NCBI GenBank assembly: GCA_001768565.1 | Contig: MEOE01000013.1 | Coordinates: 62,001 to 126,000 of the forward strand | Reading direction: 5' to 3' | From: Bacteroidetes bacterium GWF2_33_16 | GTDB taxonomy: Bacteria > Bacteroidota > Bacteroidia > Bacteroidales > UBA12077 | DNA length: 64,000 nt | Part shown: in pieces, positions 10,627 through 19,334 of the stretch | Layout: every line of letters begins with the position of its first letter | Numbering within the stretch: the first letter of the stretch is position 1 | The notes under the pieces: model-generated | What the model saw: only the letters and a program-made list of their open reading frames with translations | What the model was told of the DNA's origin: nothing | Databases searched by the model: none | Made by a program: the position numbers and the translations under genes

Positions 10627-11362
10627 TACTCTGAATTACATAAAACATATAGCCATAATAATCAGCGTATTTTTTAAACAGATCTATTTCGATCTGCACT
10701 CCATTAATTATATTAAGGGCTTCTGAGTTATTAATATACTTTTTACGTGCTTTGTAAACATTTTTCTCCAATGGATAATAGTAGTTATTCATCCATCCAT
10801 TTGCGCTTAAAGAAAAAGAATCAATTATTTCATATCCACATTTTTTAATAAGCTTTTTATTTTCTTCCACCGTCATCATACCGGGATATTCATTTTTCCA
10901 GAAATCTTTTAATTCATCTGGTGGATTGGACTTAAACCAATTAGCATCGCTAATAACCATAAATCCTTTTGGTTTTAAAAATTTTCGCCAGTTGTTTAGT
11001 CCATTTTCAAAACCAGTAATATAAATTGATCCTTCGGACCAGATTACATCATACTTTCCAAGAGGTAAATCGAGACTATTCATATTCTGACAAACTGTTT
11101 TCAGTCGATCGTTAATACCCATTTCAACAAGCTGTTTATTTATCTCATCCAGAAAAGGCTGATAATTATCCACAGCGGTAATTTCTGCACTGCTATTCAA
11201 CGCGATCGCTATTGCTTGAAAGCCAGATCCACAGCCAACATCCAAGATTTGCTCTATATTAATTTCCTGTTTGATAATATTTAATGCTTTAATCGTTAAC
11301 ATAATATCACCAGGACCTTGTCTTGGTAGATTGCTAAAAACCTCATAAAATATTTCATTCAT
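10619..11362 (-). CDS. Class I SAM-dependent methyltransferase
   Basis: The 247-residue soluble protein has the Rossmann-fold methyltransferase motifs. Motif I is ILDVGCGSGFQAIAIA (about 39-54), the acidic residue of motif II is in ITAVDNYQPF, and post-motif strands include YDVIWSEGSIYITGF and KPKGFMVISDANW. The latter half matches generic ubiE-like small-molecule methyltransferases. The substrate cannot be predicted. It is a single gene on the minus strand, with a start 58 bases from the divergent PorV-like gene. Confidence 0.85.
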   Translation of the reverse strand: MNEIFYEVFSNLPRQGPGDIMLTIKALNIIKQEINIEQILDVGCGSGFQAIAIALNSSAEITAVDNYQPFLDEINKQLVEMGINDRLKTVCQNMNSLDLPLGKYDVIWSEGSIYITGFENGLNNWRKFLKPKGFMVISDANWFKSNPPDELKDFWKNEYPGMMTVEENKKLIKKCGYEIIDSFSLSANGWMNNYYYPLEKNVYKARKKYINNSEALNIINGVQIEIDLFKKYADYYGYMFYVIQSKK

Positions 11363-11420
11363 GATTTATTCTTGATTTACGTATTTAATTATCGTAAATT
11401 TACTAAAATTGAGTATCAGC

Positions 11421-12569
11421 ATGAAATTAAAGCATATTGTTTCACTGATTATCATTTTTTCTTCATTAAATACTTACTCCCAGTATTCAAACAGCATTGT
11501 ATTGCCCATAATGGATATTAATTCCAATGCTCGATTAGGAGGAATAGGAGATATAGGTGTTGTTTCGTCTGACTTTTATAAAGATGCAGGATTGTTCCAA
11601 AATCCATCACTTATTTCGAATAATTCTATTTTTTCAGGAACAGGATTAAATTTAAGGAGTATAAAAGATTCGTACATAGAATATGCTTGTATCGAAGGTT
11701 GGAATGGATATTTTGCTATAGACTCATTAAATGCTATTGGATTTAATCTGTCTTACTTGAACTATGAAGATCAGTTAATTACAGACGAGTTGGGTAAACC
11801 CCTACCCGATTTTGAGCCATATGAATTGTTTCTCCAATTTAATTATTCGCGAAGCTTTACAAAAACTTTATCTGCAGGTATGGGAATAAAGTATATTCGT
11901 AGCAATTATGCATTCTCTGAATTAGAAACTACAATTAATTCATTTTCTGTTGATCTTGGCATTAACTACCATAAAAAATACAATTTGGCAAACAATTCAA
12001 ATCTAACTACGAGTTCGGGTATGGCCATTACCAATTTTGGGCCACGTATTTCAAATAACCGAGACGAAAAAGCCTTTATTCCTTCTAAAATATTATTCGG
12101 ATTATTTATTAACCCTGATATTGAGATTAGTCATTTATTCAGACTTAATATTGAACTTGGATATCAGGCAGAAAAGTATTTAATACCATCCGAACCAGTT
12201 TATAATACCGAAGGAGAAATTATTGAAGGAAAAGATCCCGACATTACTGCTTTCAATGCTTTATACCAATCATTTTATGATTCACCTGATGGGTTTTCAG
12301 GTGAACTGGATGAAATACGAAACAAATTTGGAAGCGAATTCAGATTAAATTTTATGAATACAGCATTTATAGCACTCAGGCACGGCCGCATATTTGAACT
12401 GGAATCACTGGATGGCGGAAATTATCAAACCTTTGGAGGTGGACTGGGCTTATGGGGATTTATGATAGATTATATGTATATTAATTCCGATAATGATTTT
12501 CTTAATAATAACTGGGCAATAACCTTAAGTGCAAGATATAATCTAGATGGAGATTTTTTTCGATTTTGA
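11421..12569 (+). CDS. PorV/PorQ-like outer membrane beta-barrel protein
   Basis: I take the ATG at 11421, which gives a clean signal peptide (MKLKHIVSLIIIFSSLNTYSQ), rather than the TTG 12 bases upstream. The 382-residue protein begins its mature part with PIMDINSNARLGGIGDIGV followed by FQNPSLIS, the N-terminal signature of the PorV/UPF0164 barrel family. The rest is a series of alternating amphipathic strands ending in an aromatic residue (GDFFRF), typical of outer membrane barrels. PorV itself shuttles T9SS cargo to the attachment complex, and paralogues have other roles. T9SS cargo is encoded at 5598 and 13564, so a secretion role is plausible but unproven. Confidence 0.75.
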   Translation: MKLKHIVSLIIIFSSLNTYSQYSNSIVLPIMDINSNARLGGIGDIGVVSSDFYKDAGLFQNPSLISNNSIFSGTGLNLRSIKDSYIEYACIEGWNGYFAIDSLNAIGFNLSYLNYEDQLITDELGKPLPDFEPYELFLQFNYSRSFTKTLSAGMGIKYIRSNYAFSELETTINSFSVDLGINYHKKYNLANNSNLTTSSGMAITNFGPRISNNRDEKAFIPSKILFGLFINPDIEISHLFRLNIELGYQAEKYLIPSEPVYNTEGEIIEGKDPDITAFNALYQSFYDSPDGFSGELDEIRNKFGSEFRLNFMNTAFIALRHGRIFELESLDGGNYQTFGGGLGLWGFMIDYMYINSDNDFLNNNWAITLSARYNLDGDFFRF

Positions 12570-12585
12570 GATTCGTGGTAAAAAA

Positions 12586-13041
12586 TCAGCTTAATTTTAC
12601 TTCTTTGAAGATTATTTTTTCAAGTAGCTCTACAGCAGACTTTACAAATAAAGAACATTTTCTGTTAAAAACATCAGCCCTGTTGGCTTCTTCTCTGCCT
12701 TCAGGAGTGTTTAAATCAAAACTAATCAACGCCTTGCAATTTATTGTACCATTCAATTTTGCAAACTCTCTCGAAAAATCCTGAATTAATTGATTCGTTA
12801 TTTCTTTTGCTTCGTCATCTCCTTGTTTGTATTTTCCACGTAAATAACCAATTACCATGTATGCGCCTGTTACTGAGCCACAAGTACCTTGCATCCGACC
12901 CATTCCACCGCCAAAACCAGAAGCTAAGCGCAGCGCTGTTTCCTCATCGATATTCATTATATCAGCAAATGAAACAATAACGGATTGTGCACAATTAAAT
13001 CCTTCGGAATAAAAGTGTAATGCTTTTTCTGAGCGGTTCAT
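12586..13041 (-). CDS. C_GCAxxG_C_C family protein (putative redox protein)
   Basis: The 151-residue protein carries the motifs that name the family: a cysteine in EGFNCAQSV (about C17), then GFGGGMGRMQGTCGSVTGAYMVIG, then single cysteines in NGTINCKAL and NRKCSLFV. The conserved cysteines suggest a redox or metal-binding role, and family members are often found near oxidoreductases. The function is not established. It lies 11 bases downstream of the 81-residue gene at 13053 and is probably co-transcribed with it. The family call is firm. Confidence 0.88.
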   Translation of the reverse strand: MNRSEKALHFYSEGFNCAQSVIVSFADIMNIDEETALRLASGFGGGMGRMQGTCGSVTGAYMVIGYLRGKYKQGDDEAKEITNQLIQDFSREFAKLNGTINCKALISFDLNTPEGREEANRADVFNRKCSLFVKSAVELLEKIIFKEVKLS

Positions 13042-13052
13042 CTTAAATCGGG

Positions 13053-13298
13053 TTATGCAGGTTGACGATGGTGTATAAACTGATTAAATTTTTCGGCAAA
13101 AATAGTACTGCAATTAACTAACCTATATTCTGGTATTAACTGTTCCGAATAATCAATTTCAACTCTTGCTGATGGATTCTTTTCTAAATGTCCGATTACT
13201 TTTAAGTAATCGTTTACTACATCGTACTCAATAAAATCAATATCAAAGGGATCTTTAACCTCTATTTTGCTTCCATTCTTAAAACAAGTAACTTGCAT
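13053..13298 (-). CDS. Small uncharacterised protein
   Basis: The 81-residue protein has no signal peptide or membrane segment. It contains two cysteines (VTCFKNG and LVNCSTI) and looks like a compact beta-rich domain. It lies 11 bases upstream of the C_GCAxxG_C_C gene on the same strand, which supports it being a real translated gene. I recognise no family. Confidence 0.6.
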   Translation of the reverse strand: MQVTCFKNGSKIEVKDPFDIDFIEYDVVNDYLKVIGHLEKNPSARVEIDYSEQLIPEYRLVNCSTIFAEKFNQFIHHRQPA

Positions 13299-13503
13299 AG
13301 TATGATTTGTTAATTTTTTTTATTCTTTATCAAACTTCAGACCAAAGTTTTTTAAAATTCTTTATTAAAGTTAGTAAAAAAATTATAACCCGCAAATAGT
13401 GATGCCATTTTTTTAACTTCCCCAATATTAAGGTCTTTGGTTTAAAAGATGTGTATTCTTAATTATTGGTTGCGTTAATTAATAATTTAATAAAAACTGA
13501 AAT

Positions 13504-13545
13504 GAAAAAAAAGGAGCAGTTTAATTACATACTGCTCCTTTTAAC
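13504..13545 (-). terminator. Terminator for the acidic secreted protein gene
   Basis: AAGGAGCAGT (13511-13520) and ACTGCTCCTT (13531-13540) form a perfect 10-bp stem with a 10-base loop. On the minus strand a run of eight T follows. It lies about 20 bases past the stop codon at 13564. Confidence 0.9.
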
Positions 13546-13563
13546 AATGAAAGCACTAACTAA

Positions 13564-14700
13564 CTATTTAATTGTTAGTTTTTTTGTTGCTGTTTTTTTG
13601 TCTACTGAAATTTGAATATAGTACACACCTTTTAATAAATCTATTGCTTTATTATAGATTCCTGAAAATCCTTTTTGCTCATCAGAAAAACTACTTTTTC
13701 CGGATTTATCGAAAATATTAACCTTTAAATTAGATTTATTTTTAACCTCAAACTCAAGGATGGCTTTGCGATCCTTTACCTTGTATCTAATTTTAATATC
13801 TATATCTTTAAGTTCATTTTCAGGTTTAATATCCTTTCTAATTTCACTTAATATTTTTTTATCCTCATCAGAAATATCCTTAATCATCATTATCATTTTC
13901 TCAGAATCTTTTGATGATTTAATAATAATTACATCGTCATTAGAATAAAAATCGCCTTCTTCTCCATCCATTACAACTGTTTTGTAGGTTCCATCACCCC
14001 CACTTTTAACTACTACATTGTACGATTTTTCATCTGATGATTTATCATTTTCGTCAGATGTAATAAAAATGTCGAATTTTTCTGAATCACCAGTTGCAGT
14101 TACAATTTTTTTAACCTTTATTGTTTTACCGCTATCTGATAAGTTTGTTTCATCATCAAAGGCCGAAACCCAAACCATTACATTATCATCTCCCTTTTCG
14201 CTATTATCTTTAATAATAATCCTTTTGCTACCCTTTTCAATAATGGTATCTATGTTTATTTTGTCAATTGAATTCCCCGTAAAGTAAACTACTTTTTTAT
14301 CGGATGAAATAGATTTGTCATCGTCAGAAGTAATAAAATATGTATAATTTACTTTTTTAACAGCGCCATCCAATTCGTCTGATACTTCAATCCAAACATG
14401 TTTTAATGAATCGCACTTATCCGATTTTTCGCTATCAGTAAAATAAATCTTCATATTACTTTCCTTTTTCTCACCAGATTCAAGTTGCTCAATAATCTCT
14501 TCCATATCTTTTGTAATATGGAATCCAGATAAGTCAATATCTTTAAAATCAGTACCAACAATAATTGTATCAATAACAGTGGTTTTGCCATTGATATCTT
14601 TTATCATCTTAATTTTAACCTTTTTCTGCTCCTGTGCATTAATTGAAAGAACAAAAAGCATTAATACAAATACTGGAATTAGTTTAAATTTTGTTTTCAT
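13564..14700 (-). CDS. Secreted acidic repeat protein with T9SS-type C-terminal domain
   Basis: The 378-residue protein has a signal peptide (MKTKFKLIPVFVLMLFVLSINAQ). The body is strongly charged, rich in Asp, Ser and Lys, and holds at least two related repeats. One contains HVWIEVSDELDG and later FITSDDDKSISSDKK; the other contains MVWVSAFDDETN and later FITSDENDKSSDEK. Residues from about 315 on (LKVNIFDKSGKSS, GVYYIQISVDKKTATKKL) match a type A sorting domain lacking its N-terminal NPF part. It is divergent from the histidine kinase gene at 14857, 156 bases away, a pairing that suggests the kinase system controls or senses it. The molecular function is unknown. Confidence 0.78.
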   Translation of the reverse strand: MKTKFKLIPVFVLMLFVLSINAQEQKKVKIKMIKDINGKTTVIDTIIVGTDFKDIDLSGFHITKDMEEIIEQLESGEKKESNMKIYFTDSEKSDKCDSLKHVWIEVSDELDGAVKKVNYTYFITSDDDKSISSDKKVVYFTGNSIDKINIDTIIEKGSKRIIIKDNSEKGDDNVMVWVSAFDDETNLSDSGKTIKVKKIVTATGDSEKFDIFITSDENDKSSDEKSYNVVVKSGGDGTYKTVVMDGEEGDFYSNDDVIIIKSSKDSEKMIMMIKDISDEDKKILSEIRKDIKPENELKDIDIKIRYKVKDRKAILEFEVKNKSNLKVNIFDKSGKSSFSDEQKGFSGIYNKAIDLLKGVYYIQISVDKKTATKKLTIK

Positions 14701-14735
14701 TTTTATATCTCCTTTTACGTTTTTAAATCATAACA

Positions 14736-14743
14736 CAAACTTA
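14736..14743 (-). promoter_or_regulatory. -7 box for the acidic secreted protein gene
   Basis: On the minus strand this is TAAGTTTG, an exact TAnnTTTG match, 36 bases before the start codon at 14700. No well-placed -33 TTG was seen. Confidence 0.45.
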
Positions 14744-14829
14744 TAAAACAATAAAGCCTGTAATATTTAACAACTGGTTAAAAAGAGTTAAAGAAATGTT
14801 AAAGTTTAAATAGCACTTATTTTTATATT

Positions 14830-14837
14830 TATCTTTG
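14830..14837 (+). promoter_or_regulatory. -7 box for the histidine kinase/response regulator operon
   Basis: TATCTTTG is an exact match to TAnnTTTG, 19 bases before the ATG at 14857. That predicts a leader of only about 10-12 bases. The -33 element is weak. Confidence 0.55.
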
Positions 14838-14856
14838 ATTCATAATTAAGGTTCTA

Positions 14857-16476
14857 ATGAAGAAACATTGGATGCATTTTTTAATCTCAGTAATGATTAT
14901 TTCCCTTTCAGGAATAATCATTGTGCAGCTTTTATGGATAAAGAATGCTATTGAAGTTAAAGAAACTGAGTATAATAAAAATGTAAGAGAGGCTCTGGAA
15001 AATATTGTTCAGAAAATTGAACGTAAACAGCAAATTGTGTTTTTATCAGAAAACATCGATCGTATTTTTTATACCAGCAACCAGAGTGACTCAATTTCAA
15101 TCAAGAATAATTACTATCAATACTTTGTTGATGATAGTTCAAGTAATTGGAAGAAAAATAATTCACAACACAATGAGTACAATATAACAGTAAATGCAAA
15201 TTCAACTCCTAAGAAGGTTTTTAAGAATAAATCAATAGAAAATAGCACCCGTGTTTACATTACTAATGATGAATTGAAAAACAAGGCTAATTCAGTAATT
15301 TTTATTTCAGATACGAGTAAGGTTATAAAAAAATCAAATACCTACACAATTGTAAAAGCAGAACAATTCAAAAAGAATATTAATGATATGGTATTTGAAT
15401 TTGAGACCCGGTATAGTTCTGCGGCAGACAGAATTGATTTCGATAACCTAAATGATATTATTAAAAAAGAAATTGTAGATAATGGAATTGATGAAGAATT
15501 CCACTATGCAATTATCAATTCGCGAAATGATAGCATTGAAAATAGATCAACGCAATTTAATGAAATGCTAATTAATAAAGCCTATAAGGCTAACCTGTTT
15601 CCAAATGATTATGTAGATAAAAACATCTTTTTGTATCTATATCTTCCAGGTAAAAATAACTTCATCTTTAGATCTTTAATTTATATGCTTTCTGGATCTG
15701 TATTTTTTACGCTGGTTATTATTTTAATTTTTGGATTTACAGTTCGGATCATATACAAACAAAAAAAAATCTCTGAGATTAAATCGGATTTTATAAATAA
15801 TATGACCCATGAGTTTAAGACTCCCATTGCAACCATTTCACTCGCTGCAGATTCCATTTCAAATCCAAAAGTGTTGGGTAATCAGGAAAGAATTAACGAA
15901 TACCTGCGAATAATTAAGGAAGAAAATCGAAGAATGAACAACCAGGTAGAAAGTGTTTTGCAGATGTCGTTACTCGAAAAAGATAAATTCAAATTATCGC
16001 TAAAAGAAGCTGATTTGCACAAATTAATACAGAAAGCTATTCAGAATATTGAAATACAAATTAAACAAAAAAACGGAGCAATAAAGTCCATTTTTGAAGC
16101 TTCAAATTGTTATGCCAGAATTGATGAAATCCACTTTTTAAATATAATTCATAATTTGCTCGATAACGCAAATAAATATGCAAATCAAAATCCTGAAATC
16201 AGCATTTCTACAAGAAATCAGAATGGCAATATTCTTATAACTATTGAAGATAATGGTATTGGCATAAAAAAGGAAGACCTGGTGCGAATATTTGATAAAT
16301 TTTATCGGGTTTCAACCGGAAATATTCACAATGTAAAAGGATTTGGTTTGGGCCTCAGTTATGTTAAAGCTATTGTAACTCAGTTTGGAGGAATAATTCA
16401 TGCTACAAGTGAATATGGAAAAGGATCAAAATTTGAAATTAGTTTGCCAATAATACAAGTAAACAATGAAGAATAG
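14857..16476 (+). CDS. Sensor histidine kinase
   Basis: The 539-residue inner-membrane kinase has one membrane helix at residues 8-28 and a second at about 272-297. Between them is a 240-residue periplasmic sensing domain with no motif I recognise. The cytoplasmic part has the HisKA motif MTHEFKTPIATISLAADS and a HATPase domain with N box LLDNANKYA, G1 box DNGIGIKKEDL and G2 box GFGLGLSYVKAIV. The downstream response regulator overlaps it by 11 bases, so the two are translationally coupled. The pair resembles the RprX/RprY-like systems common in Bacteroidota. The signal is unknown. Confidence 0.93.
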   Translation: MKKHWMHFLISVMIISLSGIIIVQLLWIKNAIEVKETEYNKNVREALENIVQKIERKQQIVFLSENIDRIFYTSNQSDSISIKNNYYQYFVDDSSSNWKKNNSQHNEYNITVNANSTPKKVFKNKSIENSTRVYITNDELKNKANSVIFISDTSKVIKKSNTYTIVKAEQFKKNINDMVFEFETRYSSAADRIDFDNLNDIIKKEIVDNGIDEEFHYAIINSRNDSIENRSTQFNEMLINKAYKANLFPNDYVDKNIFLYLYLPGKNNFIFRSLIYMLSGSVFFTLVIILIFGFTVRIIYKQKKISEIKSDFINNMTHEFKTPIATISLAADSISNPKVLGNQERINEYLRIIKEENRRMNNQVESVLQMSLLEKDKFKLSLKEADLHKLIQKAIQNIEIQIKQKNGAIKSIFEASNCYARIDEIHFLNIIHNLLDNANKYANQNPEISISTRNQNGNILITIEDNGIGIKKEDLVRIFDKFYRVSTGNIHNVKGFGLGLSYVKAIVTQFGGIIHATSEYGKGSKFEISLPIIQVNNEE

Positions 16477-17155
16477 CAGTATTTTTTTGGTTGAAGATGA
16501 TGCTAATTTTGGCTCGGTATTAAAATCGTACCTCGAAATGAATGATTTTAAAGTAACCTGGATTCAAGATGGGGCAAAAGCATTGGACTCATTTAAGCTT
16601 CAGAAATTTGATATTTGTATTCTCGATATAATGTTACCCAATCTTGATGGATTTTCAATCGCAAAATACATTAAGCTACACAGTAAGGATATTCCAATTA
16701 TTTTTCTGACCGCCAAAACATTAAAAGATGATATTCTTGAGGGATTTAAAATCGGAGCCGATGACTACATTACAAAACCATTTGATTCAGAAGTATTACT
16801 TTATAAAATTAAAGCTATCTTAAAAAGAAATAAACTTGATTTAGGTAATGATACAAAATTCATTATTGGTACCTATGAATTCGATTCAATTCTGCGAACA
16901 TTAAGCCATAAAAACCAAACAACTAAATTATCGCCAAAAGAAGGCGATTTGTTAAAAATGTTATGCCAAAATAAAAACAAAATCCTCGATCGGGATAAAG
17001 CTTTAAATCAAATTTGGGGAAACGATGGATACTTTACTGCACGCAGCATGGATGTTTATATTACTAAACTCAGAAAATACCTGAAAGATGATCCTTCGAT
17101 TGAAATCGAAAATATTCATGGAACTGGATTTATCCTTAAAAGCAGCAAAAACTAG
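16466..17155 (+). CDS. OmpR/PhoB-family response regulator
   Basis: The 229-residue protein has a receiver domain with acidic pocket VEDDANF, phospho-acceptor aspartate in FDICILDIMLPNLDGF, and the conserved lysine in DYITKPFDSEVL. A winged-helix DNA-binding domain (about 130-227) follows, with LSPKEGDLLKMLCQN and SMDVYITKLRKYLKDD. The start overlaps the kinase gene by 11 bases. Its stop codon TAG shares the sequence CTAG with the stop codon of the convergent putP gene. It presumably regulates genes on phosphorylation by the upstream kinase, perhaps including the divergent gene at 13564. Confidence 0.93.
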   Translation: MKNSSIFLVEDDANFGSVLKSYLEMNDFKVTWIQDGAKALDSFKLQKFDICILDIMLPNLDGFSIAKYIKLHSKDIPIIFLTAKTLKDDILEGFKIGADDYITKPFDSEVLLYKIKAILKRNKLDLGNDTKFIIGTYEFDSILRTLSHKNQTTKLSPKEGDLLKMLCQNKNKILDRDKALNQIWGNDGYFTARSMDVYITKLRKYLKDDPSIEIENIHGTGFILKSSKN

Positions 17156-18579
17156 TTCTTGTCTTTTTGAGTAAAAAAGCTCACAATTACGATTGCTATC
17201 AAAGCAAAAACAAAAGAGGTAAATCGAACAGAAATAAAATTATTCAATATTTCAATATTGCTCCATATTACAGTAGATATTGCGCCAGTCAGCATACCTG
17301 CAATTACTCCTTTGCTGGTAATTTTCTTCCAATAAAGAATAAGTAAAAGAGCAGGGCCAAAGGAAGACCCCAAACCAGCCCAGGCATACGAAACCATTTC
17401 GTAAATAAGTTTTTCACTGGTAATAGCAATAAAAAATCCCAATACACCAATGGTAACAGTAATAAAACGACTTAATTGGAGTAACCGCTTGTCAGAAACA
17501 TTCATGCCCAATGCTTTATGATAGAAATCTTCGATTACAGAAGATGTAATAACAAGAAGCTGACTATCAGCAGTTGACATCATTGCAGCAATAGCAGCAG
17601 AAATAAATAGTCCGGCAAGCCATGCAGGCAACAAACTAGTGGCAAGGTAAGGCATTATTTCTTCAACATCGGTAAAAAATCCTTTACCATATAATGTTAA
17701 TCCTACTAAACCAATTACCATTGCACCTGTAAATGCAGGTATGGCCCATGCAATAGCAATTCTGCGACTAATTTTAATTTTTTCGGTACTTTTAATCGAC
17801 ATAAACCGAACAAGCAAATGAGGCTGACCCATATATCCTAATCCCCAGCTTAAACCACTAATTACGACAGCTACTGCTGCCCAACCCGTTTTTCCATGAA
17901 CCAAACTATTAAAATCTGTATTCTCTGCACCCAGAGCCTGTGTAATTGAGGTGCCTTGTTTTGCAATTTCAATTAATCCAAATATTGGAAGTATAATCAA
18001 TGCTCCAAGCATTAAAACTCCTTGAATAAGATCTGTCCATGCAACAGCAAAAAAGCCTCCCATCATTGTATAAAAGACTATTACCACAACACCAATTGCA
18101 ATACCCCAAAAATGAGGAATCTTAAAAGTAACAAACATAACTTTGCCTGCCCCGTTAAATTGAGCAGCCAGATAAAATGTAAAAAAGAATATAATTATAA
18201 ATGTTGCAATAACACGAATTACCTTTCCTCCTTCGCCAAATTTTTCGGCAAAAAAGTTAGGTAATGTAATTGCATTTACCTTCTCTGATTGTGTTCTTAA
18301 ACCCTTTGCAATTACAAACCAGTAAAGAATAATCCCGGAGACACAACCCAAGGCAGTCCATACTTCAATAAATCCAAGAGCAAAAGCAGCGCCAGGCAAT
18401 CCTAATAATAACCAGGCTGATTCACCCGAAGCTCTTTCAGAAAAAGCAACAACCCAAGGATTCAATTTTCGACCAGCAAGAAAATAATCATCGTGTGATT
18501 TATTGTTTTTGTAAGTTATGAAACCAACAATTAGAACTATAACTAAATAAGCAATAAAACCAATTAATGTATAACTCAT
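17152..18579 (-). CDS. putP: Sodium/proline symporter (SSS family)
   Basis: The 475-residue protein has about 13 hydrophobic helices and is the normal length for PutP. It shows SSF-family motifs: DDYFLAGRKLNPWVVAFSERASGESAWLL near residues 30-58, TMMGGFFAVAWTDLIQG around 170-187, and FISAAIAAMMSTADSQLLV around 325. The SERASGESAWLLLGLPG segment is specific to proline transporters. It imports L-proline with Na+ across the inner membrane, for use as a carbon/nitrogen source or osmolyte. It is a single gene that ends inside the shared stop-codon sequence with the response regulator. Substrate is inferred from family resemblance. Confidence 0.9.
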   Translation of the reverse strand: MSYTLIGFIAYLVIVLIVGFITYKNNKSHDDYFLAGRKLNPWVVAFSERASGESAWLLLGLPGAAFALGFIEVWTALGCVSGIILYWFVIAKGLRTQSEKVNAITLPNFFAEKFGEGGKVIRVIATFIIIFFFTFYLAAQFNGAGKVMFVTFKIPHFWGIAIGVVVIVFYTMMGGFFAVAWTDLIQGVLMLGALIILPIFGLIEIAKQGTSITQALGAENTDFNSLVHGKTGWAAVAVVISGLSWGLGYMGQPHLLVRFMSIKSTEKIKISRRIAIAWAIPAFTGAMVIGLVGLTLYGKGFFTDVEEIMPYLATSLLPAWLAGLFISAAIAAMMSTADSQLLVITSSVIEDFYHKALGMNVSDKRLLQLSRFITVTIGVLGFFIAITSEKLIYEMVSYAWAGLGSSFGPALLLILYWKKITSKGVIAGMLTGAISTVIWSNIEILNNFISVRFTSFVFALIAIVIVSFFTQKDKN

Positions 18580-18692
18580 AATTTAATTTACTAATTCACT
18601 AATAAATATAATTCATGGATTATTTATCCTTTTGTGAAATAAGAAAATAAAAATCAAAAATCAAAATATTTAAATCCGAGAAATCGCAATTA

Positions 18693-19007
18693 TTAAGGTA
18701 ATTTCTTATTTAATACTTGAATAATTTCTCTTGTAGTTTTATAGTTCACTGAGCCTTTTTCTTCTTTGTACACTAATTGGTAAAAATCGCAATTTATACA
18801 ATTCTCTAATTTCATACTAAAAGTACCTTGAACTACACCTCCACAAAGAGTCCCTGCAACAGCCCAACAAGATCTGCCACCATTCTTGCCATTATTAATT
18901 TTATCAACTTTCTTTTCTAGAGATGCAGGGCAAACTCCTAATTGATTAGCTTTGAAACCACCTGGTTCTCTGCCACATTTTTTATGTTCCCAACAATTAG
19001 ATTTCAT
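18693..19007 (-). CDS. Two-CW domain protein
   Basis: The 104-residue cytosolic protein has the paired Cys-Trp motifs of the two-CW family: NCWEHKKCGREPGG at the N-terminus and SCWAVAGTLCGG in the middle, followed by a third cysteine pair in NCINCDFY. This pattern suggests metal or Fe-S binding. The domain often occurs attached to or beside signalling proteins in anaerobes, but its function is not established. Here it is a stand-alone gene. Confidence 0.8.
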   Translation of the reverse strand: MKSNCWEHKKCGREPGGFKANQLGVCPASLEKKVDKINNGKNGGRSCWAVAGTLCGGVVQGTFSMKLENCINCDFYQLVYKEEKGSVNYKTTREIIQVLNKKLP

Positions 19008-19334
19008 ATTATAAGAGTTTAAATTCTTTTTTTTTACGAATGATAGGTTTCTGATGTTTCAGAAATATAAAAAAACATATACTATTTAAAAATTAACAAA
19101 AAAATAATACAACATTAATATATTAATCTTGAGTTTAACACTTTAGCTTTACATACTAAAATATAATTGATTTTTAACAAAGCTATAAATCCACTGTTTT
19201 AAGATTTATATAAATAATGACAAATTAGCATACTACTATTCATAGTTCAGCTTATTTGTCATCAATAAAATACAGGAACATTATTTGCAGCTAATAAAAA
19301 ATTATTAGAACTTGACATATAATTATTTCGAAAG
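19008..19334. other. 327-base intergenic region without a recognisable gene
   Basis: This very AT-rich spacer lies between divergent genes. I see no coding frame, RNA gene or strong hairpin. A one-off match to the -7 box (TAGCTTTA near 19144) lacks a suitably spaced TTG and is not called. Confidence 0.5.

Noticed and set aside
12566-12784. Plus-strand frame of 72 codons overlapping the C_GCAxxG_C_C gene
   Set aside because: It lies antisense inside a gene with clear family motifs and has no recognisable protein features.
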